Shown here piece after piece: positions 33,185 to 45,449 of a stretch of DNA of 64,000 bases. The notes under the pieces were generated by a model that was given only the letters and a program-made list of their open reading frames with translations, was not told where the DNA came from and made no database searches. The translations under genes were made by a program, and so were the position numbers. Numbering within the stretch: position 1 is the stretch's first letter; every line of letters begins with the position of its first letter. This DNA comes from Lasioglossum baleicum (Eukaryota > Arthropoda > Insecta > Hymenoptera > Halictidae), in NCBI RefSeq assembly GCF_051020765.1, contig NC_134935.1, positions 10,355,579 through 10,419,578 of the forward strand. The letters run 5' to 3'.

Positions 33185-35180
33185 CTTTTATGTAGAATGT
33201 TTCCGGTTGCACCACGACTTGAGAACCACCCGGTACGGAATAGAAACGCGCACTAAACGATTGAAGAAATTTAAAGTGTAAATCCCGAGTAAAAATGTGC
33301 GCAGATGACATCAAACGATCCTCGGATGGACAGATAATCAGCCTGACGTTCTGATAGTTCCGATAAGAGAGGCTCGCGTTCCGGGCAGCTGAAACAATGA
33401 TCATTATCGTCCTGGCCGTAGTAATTGCTCGACGTATCGTCGTTGAAATCGTTTTTATCCGCCACGGCATCGCGTGTACAACGGTGAGTTAACACGAGAC
33501 TTAATTAGGAGACGTTTCGCAGTCGGTAATGGCTTCGAGTCACCAATTTATTGCGCGTCGCGGTGAAAAAAGGCCGTGCTTCCGTGGAACCAGGTCGACA
33601 AGATGAAAAAAAGAAGAGCCGAACTGCCTAGCGACTATTTTGCTATACCAAACTAAACACCGAGAGGAAACGAACGGAACGGAAATCCTTATTCTGCGAA
33701 ATTCATTTTCATCGACGAGCTGATAATCGCTGGATTGCAAATTTGCAATTCTCCAACGTTCTACGATTGTAGAGTTGCAAAATAAAATGTTGGGAACAGA
33801 TGAAACATTTTCTGGCAACACAGTGATCCTGGAAATTCCAGAAACCAGACGTTATTTATTGAATGAAATAAAAACTGGACAGTTGTAACCAAATTCGATA
33901 CAATCCACATAAAGCGGGTGTAAGTATTCACAGACCCTTTCATCCCTGTGATAACGAGTCAGGTTAGTAATCAAAACTTTAAAAAAATCTACTACAAATT
34001 GTACCTCCCTTTCACAAAAATCACAAAAACCGAACGAACTTATTTGCCAACCCAATATATACACCAACATAAAGAATTGAATAATATTAAACAAATGTTA
34101 TCCATCATTGTATAATAGTTGATTAACGCCGGCGTAAAATTCGCGATAATCATTAACATCGTCCTCGTCCTCGCGAGCGACCTTAAATTCGCGAGCAGCG
34201 CACAAAAAATAGGACAGTCGGCCATTCTTCTAATTCGTTGTTAGTCAGCGGGACAAAAAAACACTGGCTTTCGTGCGATGAAAAGCTCTTTTGAAAAAAA
34301 AAATGGAAAAAATAGAATACGTCGCTCATCTGGCTGTTTGCGGTGAAACGGGACAAAAAAACGAGGTCCACGTGGCGAAAAAAAGGAGAGAAACAAGAAT
34401 GGAAAAAAAAATAATACGAACCAGCGGCTTTTCATTTTTCCGGCATAGGATTTCTATTACTAATGCATCGGTTACATCGGGACCATTGTTCCGATTTTCT
34501 CGTAGACGGGGAAAGGGGGCGCGGAGAGTGGAGGGGAGGCGACGTCGCGCGCGTCGCACTGAACCGGTGAAAATTGTCTTTGTTTTCCGGTCGCCGGGGG
34601 AGAAGGAATTCCTCCGCGAGGAAATTCAATCATTTTCCCGCGATCGGATCTCCGCGGATCCCGACAACCCTTAAAACGGATCTCGACAAAAAAAAAACGT
34701 GAAAAGGATCTTCTCTTCACTCCCTCACTCCTCGCTTTCTCTCGGTCTCCATTTCTCTCGGCGTAGTATTCCGTATCGGGACAGCAGTAACTGTTCTAAT
34801 GACTCCTATTGAACGATTGTTCTCGCACCTTTCAACAAATATCGACGGGAACACTAAAATCGTTCGTGTTTTCGGGAAAATTAAATGGACGAATTATGGG
34901 AATCTGGTTAATCCTCCTACCGGATAATCCGAGCGGTTATAATATCGTGTGAAAAGCAAACGTGAAATTATATTTCTTTTTTTTTTATAGATGCGCGCGA
35001 TTATCGGAACGCGAATGTCCATGTAAATTGTTATTTCCATAAGCCGATTTGCGAAAATAGAGACCCGACAAAAATTTCATTCTTCCGCACAGCCGCTTTT
35101 AAGACTGAAAACCGTGTTTATTCCCACGTTTATTTAACCGGAGGATTAACAATTGAAATGAGATAGAAACTTTTATCGTT
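33185..35180. other. Unannotated stretch
   Basis: CG-rich patches at 33.1-33.8 and 34.2-34.7 kb with frames up to 127 codons open on both strands, none with a domain. No element ends recognised. Confidence 0.35.
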
Positions 35181-35182
35181 AA

Positions 35183-35590
35183 CGTTAAACCACTGCCGGC
35201 CAAATGACCGGTTTTAGATTTTTTATTTACAATTGAAGGGATGGATGGATAAAAGTGTCAAGTAACAAATTGTTCGTTTTCTGTAAAAGAGTTTTTAGCG
35301 AGGTATGTTGTCCTTTTTTGATGAATGAAGATAACAACACAAATCAATTACAAATATAGATATTGTTATGGTTAATCTCTAATACAAAAAAAAAGATAAT
35401 AATTATCTTCATTCATCAAAAAAGAACAACATATTTTGTTAATAACTCTTTTACAGAAAACAAACTTGACACCTTTATCCATCCACCCCTTCAATTATTG
35501 AAATTATAAGGGTGTTTTCATGGGATTGTTTGAATACATTCTTTTATTCCAGTAAATAAATTTAATCTGTGACGGTCGGTAGGTTTAGTG
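35183..35590. mobile_element. TTAA-type MITE with internal foldback
   Basis: Terminal regions carry CGTTAAACCACTGCCGG and GGTCGGTAGGTTTAGTG with flanks TTAA and TTCA. The subterminal CAAATGACCGGTTTT motif is shared with the 50.1-kb copy. Inside, about 100-bp arms (35238-35333 and 35397-35497) are complementary: GATGGATAAA against TTTATCCATC, TTTTCTGTAAAAGAGTT against AACTCTTTTACAGAAAA, and TTTTTTGATGAATGAAGATAA against its complement. Transcription would give a long hairpin. Confidence 0.85.
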
Positions 35591-35594
35591 TTCA

Positions 35595-36365
35595 AGGAAA
35601 TATTTGAAAATACGAATAATCGCAACGAGATTGGATTAGCTAGGTCGAATAATTGTTGCCAGGGGTAGTATACCAACTATTCGACATTACAATTTTACGA
35701 AGCAATGCTGTATCTTTGGACGTCTTTCATCCGCGAAATTATCCGTCGGTTCTTAATTCGGCCGTCACTCCATCCGCAGCGTCTTTAATATGAATAATTC
35801 CGTTTCAAAGGAAATTTCTTTTGCAAAACTCCATTCCCGGGGAATGGAAACCGGGTAGAATCGAGATCGAAAATGGCTCGCTTCGCTTCGAAATGGGTCA
35901 GACACGTGTCTCTGCCAGTACTTATTACAAGAACGGTGGTTCCCTACAACAGAGCGAAAGCCAGCCGAGGTACCTTGTTACCGAGAAAATACACCCTCGA
36001 AATAAGTTATTTTATCAGCGGACGGGAGGTACGAACCGTGCCGGCGAGTGTTGTTCGCCAGTTAGTCGCGGAAATTTTGTTGTTTAGATACAAGCCGCGC
36101 CAGAAGGCAACTCTCTCGTCCCGGCGATTCTGACTAGTTTAAGGGAGGCTAATTAACGTTATCAAGGTAACGCGATAATCCGACAGTTAAATTCGCCGGC
36201 GGTTGTTGCCAAGCGACGATGCTTTAAACGCGTCCGCATGCGCCACCGACTCCGTTGTCTCTCGCCAAAAAAAATACCCGCTTCATATTTCTCATTTTTT
36301 CGTCATCCTCGGAAATACATTCTACAAATGGCGCAATTTTTAGAAATTATTTTTTACATCGCTGT
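35595..36365. other. Unannotated stretch
   Basis: Two overlapping plus-strand frames at 35821-36133 with no motif. No repeats recognised. Confidence 0.35.
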
Positions 36366-36370
36366 ATTAA

Positions 36371-36540
36371 CCCCTTGCCTTAATGTTTAATCCGAAGGTT
36401 TCGGGTTGGAATATTTTGCCTCATTTTCAAAATTATTTATATTTCTTCAAAATCAATCTGAAATGTTTAGATTGCTAAAAATAAGTAAGATGGTGTCTGA
36501 AGACCATGACATCACTGAAACGTCATTTTAAGGCAAGAGG
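36371..36540. mobile_element. TTAA-type MITE, CCCCTTGCC family
   Basis: CCCCTTGCCTTAA, preceded by TTAA, and TTAAGGCAAGAGG at the right end form 13-bp termini with one mismatch around 170 bp. The right flank TTCG has drifted. Relative of 18086-18249. Confidence 0.8.
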
Positions 36541-36544
36541 TTCG

Positions 36545-39470
36545 CTGCGCCATTTTTAAACATTTTAGGAATGATCCAGAAGAAGTAGCAACCCCTATGC
36601 TCCACGTATACGTTTCAGTTTCTCGAAAAGGACGCTAATAATTGACGAACTTTGTTTTAAATGTCTTTTTTCTTCTTTTCAATCCTCCATTGATGACATA
36701 GGAAGTTAATGGCGACTACTGTTCCCCATCGATGCCCCCGTTTTCCACTAAAGGATCGTTGCTATCCTTTTCGCAAAACAAACAAACAAGCCGCTCTTTT
36801 GTCTCGGCTCGAGACGTGCCTCTCGGCTAGCTCGTATTATCAATGACGTCAAAACGCTTAATCGCGCGCTACGGATTTTCATTGGAGACCGAGTTTATAG
36901 AATGCAGGGTTTTTATGGAACGAAACATAAATATCGAACGCGTCACGAATGCAGTATTTTTTATTTTTCCCCTCCGGTCTTCTAGCAGTACATTCTAATT
37001 ATTAAACATTGACCGCGAAACGTGGTCTTGAAGATACTAAGGCAATTGTTTAAACAGACTAATTTTTTTTTATCATTTTAAACGGAGTTTTTAAATATTA
37101 TTCCGTTTATCTAGAATTCCGAGAAAGTTCGGTAACGTCGCGAGCACGTTCCTCAAACGTTCGTCGACGTTGTGTGATATTTGCATTATGTAATCGCCGA
37201 GCCACGGTAGAAACAAAAACAAGACCAAGATAAGCCGCAGATAAAAGTCGAAGTAGAACGCGCGTAGAACGAGCAACGTCTTCTGGTATATTTAATGCAC
37301 CATGAAATTTCAAAATTCTTCCTGAACGACCGTGGCCAGTTTTTTCTCTGTACATCATGAACGGACCTTTCTCCCGAATGGAGATTTGATTTGGTAACAC
37401 GCGAATTGTAAACGACGGGAGATTGAAACGGCGAACGAAGAGAGAAATAAAGGGGAAAATAAAAACTGACCAATTCGGGGAGAAAATTTGCTCTTCATAT
37501 GGCACTATTCATCTGCGCGTCGTGTAACAAGTGTAACTTTTAGGTTCTGCTGACCTTTGCGGACAGCTGTTTGTATCGATTTTTTGTTTTATCCGTGCAA
37601 GCACTCTGAAAGGCCGCGTTCCTATCGAGCACTGTTTCCAATTAAAAGATTCTGCTTGATAATTAATGAGAAATTTCTTCCGGGAGCAGATTTAATTGTA
37701 CTCCTTTTTTTTACGTAATTACTTTAAATTGGAAAAGTCCGTTCGCAGATAGAGAACAAATTTCTCGTCGTTCGCGAGAAATTGAAAGTTCCAGCGTTTC
37801 GTTAAAAATTACGACGAAATGGAAATGGCTTTTGCGAAAACGAATACGAAACTCGCGCACGAAATTATTCGCACCTTTTCTATACATTTTCGTTCGAATA
37901 TTTTATTCGGTATTAGCATTTAGTAGGATATATCCGAAGGAAGAACTTGCAGGAAATATTTATTTATCGATGTATAAAAAATCAGAATAAATTTTCTACG
38001 TTTCGCTCGAACGTGAGAAACAGAATGACAGAATGTCTGCACGCGGAAGAGAGTGGTCCCGTGTGAATAGCACTCATTACACGATCGTTAACGATGAAAA
38101 TGAAATCAAAGACCAAACGCAAGTACGGTGTTTCACTCGGTGATCCTTGAACCCCGGTGCAAAATACTCACTACCCAGAGGAACGGCACGCGAGAGTGCG
38201 TAAATCCACAATCAGCGGGGGCAAAGTATATTTTCCGAGCTCCTTGAATCCCACTGCAAAAACAACGGTAACAACAAGGACGAAAATAAAAATCAGTCAC
38301 AAAAAATCCCCAGCACTCTCGATTCCAGCAGCGCGAACCAATCAGTTTCGCACTCGTTCGTGCTCGGAGGGTGCTCGAAACTTGACAAACCGAGCCAGCG
38401 AATTCACGGGTCCGTGGCTCACGTGTTTCCACCCCCAAAGCGCCGATTAATCTTTTACACGATCGTGAAACCGGGGGAAAAACCCGTTCACGGGCATCGT
38501 GAAAAAAAGTGAAAAATTACGGTGCACGGCGAACGCTTACCGGGATAGAGATAGAGAGACAGATATATTCGAGGAAAAAGACGTGTTTCTTTCTTGACGT
38601 TTCGAGACGTCACGCTCGGAGAACGCCGCGATCGTAATCGAAACGTAATATGCGTCGACGACGATGACGATAACGATAACGACACCGGCGCGGGTAAAGT
38701 CCTCGCGGAAGGATCGTCGCGAGGTAACTGACGTTTCGCCGGTGTGTTCATAGTCGGATAGAATCGCGCACCCTCCGGTCGTCCCTGTCTCCGCCGCCCA
38801 GTCAACCTTTTCCACCCCCTCGGCCAAGCTACCCTCGTTGCTCGACCCCAGGACACCGTTCCCAGCCCGCCTAGAAACTCCACCCCCTGACAGCACACGG
38901 TGGTGTGTCTCGTCCTCTGTGACGCAGATGGACGGTGTCATAGGACGCTACCTCTCGAATGGACTCCTCCTAGCTATTGTCTTTCCGCCGCCTATCTACG
39001 TCCGCGACGGGGGCTACCGTCTCGAAACCGTCCTGGTCCTACTTCCCATCTACCGAACCCCTAAACCAGCCTCCCTGGCAACCGATTTTTTCCCTAACCT
39101 CATCCAGGTGACAGCAGTGGCAGCCCTCATATCGTCGGTTTCATATGGAAATTGCACAAGTCCAAAAGGAAATTTTACAGGAGACGAAAAAAAAAACGAT
39201 TTAAGGGGGTAGACTTTTGGTAAATCTCTAGGGAATTATATTAGAGATTCCAATAAATAAATTAAGATGAAATTTATTAACAAAACTTTAATAGAATTAA
39301 ATTCTTTGATCACAATATTTTTAGATCCTACTTCATTGATGGCAAACTATTGATTAAACAAATTGTATTTTGTCAACGACAAGAAAATAACTTTTTTAAA
39401 CATTTGAATATAACGCCAACTTCACAACGCTAACTTCACATTGGTGAGTGTCGCTACAGTCGCCACAGAC
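36545..39470. other. Unannotated stretch, CG-rich at 38.1-39.1 kb
   Basis: Frames up to 136 codons on both strands cluster at 38133-39212, in a CG-rich patch with GAC/GATAAC-like short repeats near 38660-38690. No domain is visible. The patch could be an untranslated first exon or promoter, but I cannot show it. Confidence 0.35.
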
Positions 39471-39473
39471 TCG

Positions 39474-39712
39474 TCTTTCCAGGATTGCAGGGCTACGGAA
39501 TGCGCGTTCTTATTTCTTGGTAATTAATACAAAGTTTTTCAGTAATCAAGAACGCTAGACAAAAGATCGATCTATGTATAGGTCGCAATCGCCCTATTTT
39601 TAAAAAGTCCTATTTTTACGTTTACTAGGCGTAATTTGCACTATTCGGAAGCATACACAGCTGCGACAGCAACAAGCTGCCGAATAATGCAAATTACGCC
39701 TCGTAAACGTAA
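39474..39712. mobile_element. Palindromic MITE (TTCCAGGATT family), copy 3
   Basis: The left arm starts TCTTTCCAGGATTGCAGGG and follows the 14.8-kb copy through TTTTTCAGTAATCAA, GGTCGCAATCGCCCTA and GGCGTAATTTGCACTATTCGG. After the loop only the first part of the right arm (CCGAATAATGCAAATTACGCC to CTCGTAAACGTAA) remains, so the element is truncated on the right. Confidence 0.8.
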
Positions 39713-39832
39713 CAAAAAGTTGCAACACAATTCGTTTTGTACAAAAAGTTCGAAACGGTTCGAGTTACAAAAAAAAATACTAAAAATTGTATTGTTTGAA
39801 CCTATAAAAAAAAAAACATTTTCTAGAGCTGT

Positions 39833-39948
39833 ATCAATTATACACATCCTGAAAATTTCATCAAAATTGGCTCACGCGGGAAAAAACAACAATGAAAGAT
39901 GTGAAATTGACTGATTTTGATGAAATTTTCAGAACATGTATAATTGAC
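39833..39948. repeat. Inverted repeat, about 33-bp arms
   Basis: TGAAAATTTCATCAAAAT with TCAATTATACA at the left, and ATTTTGATGAAATTTTCA with TGTATAATTGA at the right, are complementary except for a few bases. The loop is about 45 nt. Probably a foldback element core. Confidence 0.8.
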
Positions 39949-40696
39949 GCAGATCTACAACATGTACGTTTTAAATTTTCAATACCGGCTCACATAAAAC
40001 AGTTTAGGAATTTTCGCTGAAATTCCGACCAATTTTTTTACATTTTTTTATCGTCTTTTTTCTTTGCAGTATACTCTTTTGAATCTGCGCTGAACATCGT
40101 CTGCCACGACACGCGATAAGTGTTACAATACTGGTCGCCATTGTTTTTCCAGCGCACACGTTTCCCAAGGTGAACCTGCTTCTTTTCCGCGACGCTGCTC
40201 ACGAAAATACAATCGTTGCGTACGATACAGAACGAAGCCAAAGGAGTGAGTGGGACACGTGGGAACAAGATATAAAAATAATTATCGGACACGACTACCA
40301 TTTATCTTCTACTTGTCGCGTTCGTAAATATATGTGGCGTCGCAATTCGTGTCTTCGAGCTGTTAGTAACTCGCAGCGGACTACCATTTTTCGAGTAAAT
40401 CGTAAATTTGCACGTCATAAAATTGTGTATTCTAACTCTTTTAAGACTCGCGAGACCATTCGTCTCAAGTAGTCATTTTACAAACAGCGCTGGGGTATTT
40501 GTTCGCAAATATAACTGTTTACCGGCGGTCACGTCTTCTCGGTTCCATTTGTTTTTCCGTCAACACTGGAACCTGTTGTATTCCATTTTGAAAATAACGT
40601 TATTATCCATTACTCTTGCTTACATTGGCAGCTTCCCTTCTCTTCAACATTTTTAGCCGAGTATCATTTTTCATCATTTTATTTATGGTGTCCCAA

Positions 40697-40996
40697 AAAT
40701 GTATTTCCTTGATGAAGATAATATTTGAGATCATTCGAAGAAACTTTTTCCTTTGCGAAAATGTTCTCCGCAGCTTCGTTACCGAGTTATTAACGAAAAA
40801 CACGGACGAATCAGGGCGCGGCTACAGCTGAGTATGGTGTTGCCGTTGGCCGAGCCGGAATCCGTCTACAGTAGCCGTGCCCTGATTGGTCAGCGTTTTT
40901 CGTTAATAACTCCATAACGAAGCCACGGAGAACGTTTTCGCAAAGGAAAGTTTCTTCAAATGACCTCGGGAATCACCCCTTTCAAGGAAATCGTAT
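40697..40996. repeat. Long foldback, about 140-bp arms
   Basis: Complementary blocks in mirror order include GAGTTATTAACGAAAAAC and GTTTTTCGTTAATAACTC, TTTGCGAAAATGTTCTCCG and CGGAGAACGTTTTCGCAAA, and TTTCCTTGA and TCAAGGAAA. The centre is near 40845. A non-coding palindromic MITE is the simplest reading. Confidence 0.88.
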
Positions 40997-40999
40997 ATA

Positions 41000-42620
41000 A
41001 AATAAGCAATTCCTTTTAATATAAATTAAATCAGGCAAAGTTAGTGCCAAGGCCGGATGAACAAGTTTTTTGTCATTGAAAAACACACTTGGAGCATGAA
41101 AGATAATAAAAAAAATAATAGTTACGATTATCTCATTTTGTCGGTAATATAAAAAACCTGAAAAAGTTGATTCAATTTGGATCAGAAGCGACCCAACTCG
41201 GTTTCTTCGCGCGAAATAAATTCAAGGAAGCCTCGGGTCACGGTACGAAGGATATGTTTTATGCGTGCACACCGTGAAGATGCGAGCCGAGAGCGCACGC
41301 GCACAGAAAATTCTTGCCATTGTTTTCGCAACATCTGCATATGCATCGGCTGCGCATAACATTTGATACAGGTTTTCCATTTTGAATGGAACACTTGCGT
41401 CGCCATCCGTGCTCTTTTTCCCTACCCCTTTGTCGCGCGAGACAGGCCACCGCGAAACCGCGACGTGCGCCGCTTGCTAAGCGCAATTAACAAGAGTTAT
41501 TAACGTGGACAGCCTCGATTAAACATCCGGAACATGTAAATTGTCCCGTCCCACGAGCGTCTGTGTAACGGTGCGAAATAATCGGTCGTGAAATTTATTA
41601 ACTTTGAGAAAGAGTCAACGTTCCGCAGACTTTCAGAACTTTCGATGCGTGCTCTCCGTTGTTACAATTTTTCCAATCTTCCTTTCACCGAGGGAACGGG
41701 AGAGAGAGTGTGTGTAAAATATTTATTTGTAAAATCAAAATGAAATATTCAAAATGACTAATTATTTATTATCTTAACTGGAGATAGAGTACTACGTGAC
41801 TAAACGAAATATTATTGTCTCGCGATCGGCGGTGCAGCGTTTATGGATCGAGAGCAATCAAACGGAATACAAAAAACGGGAGATCAAACTTCGGATGGTT
41901 TGAAAAACGATCGGTCCGTTTGGTCTCTCGTTTTTCAAGCGGAGGTTCTCCCTATTCTCGAGTTGGTCAAAGCAGCGCTGTATGTACTTCGTACGCTCGT
42001 TATAAAATCGTCTCGATCGTGCGCTACGCGATAAACCCGATAGATCATCGTAAATCCATCGAACAAGTTCTGGACGTGACGCTCTCTTTTACTCTCGATC
42101 GCTCCTCTAAATTCCGAATGCACTCCGGCGCGGCTCTCCACTCGAGCGAGACGAAAAATGTTTCTCCGTCGAAAGGGAGATCAAACACGCCCGCATCCGT
42201 TCTAAAATTAATCGCTCCGATTTGGTCCGACGCGGGCCGGGAAAAATACCCGACCGAAGTCCAGGTGAAACGGTGCGGTGCGGCGCGGCGGACGAACTTC
42301 GCGATGGAAAATAGGAATTCAGGCCGTCCTGATACAACTGGCCTGGTTTCCGGTGGTCCACTTTCGAACTCCGTTCCTAACGATTATCGACTCGATACCC
42401 AACGATCGCCTTAACAAATGTTTCGCTCTCCTTTAATCGTTCGAACGGAAATCGGCACTGAGCGCTACACCAGAAGAAATTCCGGTAGCTGCGGAGCTAG
42501 TTAACTGTTCAAGGTCATCACCGATAGGGATTCCAGATTTGTTCTAGATGCAGCGTTATGGGATCGTTGTTTCACTTTTAACCCTTAGTATGTACTCGAA
42601 TCGTGACTCTGAGACGCTAC
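41000..42620. other. Unannotated stretch
   Basis: A 199-codon plus-strand frame (41815-42414) overlaps minus-strand frames of 68-84 codons, with no domain. Nothing else recognised. Confidence 0.35.
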
Positions 42621-42628
42621 ATTACTAA

Positions 42629-42850
42629 CCCTTTACACTCGGTTGTCCACTCTGAGGCACCACTCAAAATTGCTGTACCATTATTCAAAATATTGTTTGC
42701 ATTATCAAATATATCCGTGTCTAATCAATTACTAAACATTTAGCTATTGTATTATATCAATTTCATATCCATCTAATTTCAAGAATCATAGGGAATGGAA
42801 ATATCCTAGATCGGAAGGAATGCTCAATTTTCAACTTAAAATATGCTAAA
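42629..42850. mobile_element. TTAA-type MITE remnant, left end
   Basis: CCCTTTACACTCGG follows CTAA, and the body from about 42684 is homologous to 624-765. Together with the right end at 775, the two copies outline one family with CCCTTTNCACTCGG-type termini. No right terminus here. Confidence 0.6.
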
Positions 42851-42859
42851 ATATTAGCA

Positions 42860-44485
42860 TTTAAGGCACGCAATTTCGTTTGAGATTGCAGGAGAACAAC
42901 TTTCGCCAACAATGATGTCAGACAACTATGCAAAGTTACCAAAATAGTCCGCCCCATCGTAGTGTCCAACTACTACCGCGGTATCTCATGTATAGCGCTA
43001 TTTTAATAACATTTAACGCGTTTTTCATTGTTCGATAAATATTTATACGTTACGATACGTCACAGTTCTGGTAGCAATATAAATAGCAGACTGTTCAGGG
43101 TCGACTAACAAGAATAACTTCATGTTCGGTTGCACTCAACTCCATCTTGTTTACGTTCAACCGAACGATATTTAATTCGCTGCTTTTGGTTGAAATAATA
43201 TTTATTTCGAACGTAAACGCTCCATACTCCGGGTCGTCGTTACGGGAACGAAATATTATTCACGAAACAGATGGGACTCTGAAGGGTTTTGTTAAAAAGG
43301 ATAACGAAGATTCTAGCTCAGCTTGCTTCCCGTATTATTGTTATATAATGTTATATATTTAATACTATATCCCGTATTAATTAAAGGCCCTTCGGGTCGA
43401 CGATAACATGCTGGTGAACGATGCTTCGAGTTCAGCGTCGGCTACACGCAAATTGACCACAGGGATCGTAAGTTTCCTTCGGCCTGAAGAAGGTCGAAGA
43501 ATGGGGTGGGTCGGAACAGGACATAGATACCAGGAAAAGAGGGAGGCCGGAGGCTCGAGCGAATACAAGGGGCGGAGGAGAAGAGACGGAGCTGAACGAA
43601 GATGCCTCTGTATAGAGTCGAAAAGGCAAGAGGAGAAGCAGAGGGTTGGTCGATGCCGCAAGGTCGTTCAGTATCGACGGTCTTTCCGATCCCTTTCTAC
43701 AGGGTGTCCCGAGTCAATCCTGCGACTCAGACTGCGTTTACTTTCCGCACATTTCATTATAATAGGAAAATTTTCCCCGTAATCATTTGACACCAGTGGT
43801 CAGCGTCGCCATTATCCGAATTTACAGAAAACCTACGAGTATCCTTCTCAGCAAACCGTTTTCAACATCAACCCTACGCACTACAAATATTTCCTTCATA
43901 AAATCCAACTTTATCAAATGTTTAAAGTTAATGAAAAAATGCCACCACCATTAGCTATTCAACCACGAAACTTTTCCAAGGAAGGATCAATGTTTGTGGC
44001 CTAAAAAAAAAACAGAGCTCTTTGAACGGCCGCCGATAAAATACTTCAATCTCGTAAACGGCAAACATTCAATTATTTTGAAAACGCATTAAACATAAAA
44101 CACGCACTCCCACGAATTGCGAAATCCGGGAATAGCGATTCCGCGCCGCGTTCCGAATAAAATAAATTCGAGTGGAGTGGCGCGATCCGATCCGATTAAA
44201 AAATTAAACAGCGAGCCTCGACCTGGCCCTGCAGTTTTCATTTCGAGATGAAACATTGGAGTATCGATTCGCGCGGCGAGATCGAACGAGCGCGAACGTT
44301 CCAACGTCGACGCGACGGTCACGCTTGCGAGTCAACACGCCGCACAATGGGACGATCCTATAGTAATACATATTGGACATCGAGACGGAATTGCGAAGTT
44401 CAAATTTGAGTACATTTTCATGACACTACAGTTGTTCACAGTAATATTCGGCCACTTTTGAAAGGACGGTAGCAGTTTTAATATT
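42860..44485. other. Unannotated stretch
   Basis: A 124-codon plus-strand frame at 43408-43782 overlaps minus-strand frames, no domain. Contains CAGGGTGTCCC near 43700, a motif seen at some transposon ends, without a partner. Confidence 0.35.
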
Positions 44486-44493
44486 GAACCATA

Positions 44494-45153
44494 GAGTAAA
44501 GTGCCCAAATATGGTATAGTCGCCTATTATGGCACTACCTTATATCTTGTAAAGGAGAAGTCACACTCTACTGAGAAAATCCTCAAACAATAGTTTACCA
44601 TGTTTGCTCAACAGTGTGCAGTGCCAGTTGTGTTTCCACGTGTTGACTATTTTTGTGGTAACAGATTTTCGATTGTATCTTTTTCGACGAAGGTAAGTGA
44701 TTTTGAAATGTTTGAGCATATCTGTAGTTTGAGTTTATTTATATTAATGTTTACCAACTGTTGGTTTGGGCTGAAATACATTTTCTCTTTGTCAGTAGCT
44801 AGTATTCTCAGTCCACGTGTAGTTCCCAATATGGCACTACCAAGGGTTCCCTAATATGGGTACAGATATATATATTGACATTCTTGGTGTGGGTGCCAAA
44901 TATGGCACTATGTGTCATATTAGGGACTCAAGGTGTACCATATTAAGAACCACTTTCGCTGGAACCTGCAAATGACACACCACAAAAAAAATATTTTTTC
45001 CAAGCTGTATTAGTTTTTGAACAAACTTGACCCCAGGATCTTATAGGGAAGAAATGCATCTACAACTTGTACTTTTTTGGCCGAAAAACAGCATTCCACA
45101 ATAATCAAAAAATGACATCAACAAAAAGTGGTTCATATTTGGCCACTTTACCC
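44494..45153 (+). mobile_element. TIR element (GAGTAAAGTGCCC family), copy 1
   Basis: Ends GAGTAAAGTGCCCAAATATG and CATATTTGGCCACTTTACCC are inverted repeats, each flanked by TA, around 660 bp. A second copy of nearly the same length lies inverted at 47925-48582. Shared inner blocks include GGCACTACC, AGTGCCATATTGGGAAC-like and GATGCATTTC. Frames inside are short and non-homologous to transposases. TA flanks suggest the Tc1/mariner group. Confidence 0.9.
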
Positions 45154-45265
45154 TACGACTTGAATTTTGTTGAGAAGTTAGAACCATTTCTTTAATTTGA
45201 AAAATTTTGAAAAATTACAATTGATCGGAATTACTGATTCACCGTATAAGAAAATATTTGTACAT

Positions 45266-45445
45266 TTCTGAAGTGAAAACATTTTAGACGCACCGCGGAC
45301 ACAATTTCTGGCCAATGAATGAGTCTGAAGCGTCACGCTCTCAGGTGAAACGCTACTCCGAGCGATCGAGAAACAGACAGGTGTGCAATCGGCATAGAAA
45401 TTTTCATTTCTTATGCGCACAGTAACTGATCTGTTTCTTTTATTT
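45266..45445 (+). repeat. Hairpin/T-run repeat family, copy 2
   Basis: Begins CTGAAGTGAAAAC, then TTTTAGACGCACCGCG, AATGAATGAGTCTGA, GGTGAAACGCTACTCCGAG, AAACAGACAGGTGTGCAATC and ATGCGCACAGTAACTGATCTG, ending in a T-rich stretch. The block order and spacing follow the 7.06-kb copy. The hairpin arms have decayed more here. The copy lies 110 bp after a TIR element, without a clear target duplication. Confidence 0.65.
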
Positions 45446-45449
45446 TAAA

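Noticed and set aside
41815..42414. 199-codon plus-strand frame
   Set aside because: Shorter minus-strand frames overlap its middle, and no recognisable domain or splice context is present.
43697..43712. CAGGGTGTCCC-type motif, also CAGGGTG near 13166 and 56602
   Set aside because: Resembles some transposon ends, but no partner terminus was found for any of the three.
44600..44854. 84-codon frame inside the 660-bp TIR element
   Set aside because: Not transposase-like and too short; treated as chance within a non-autonomous element.
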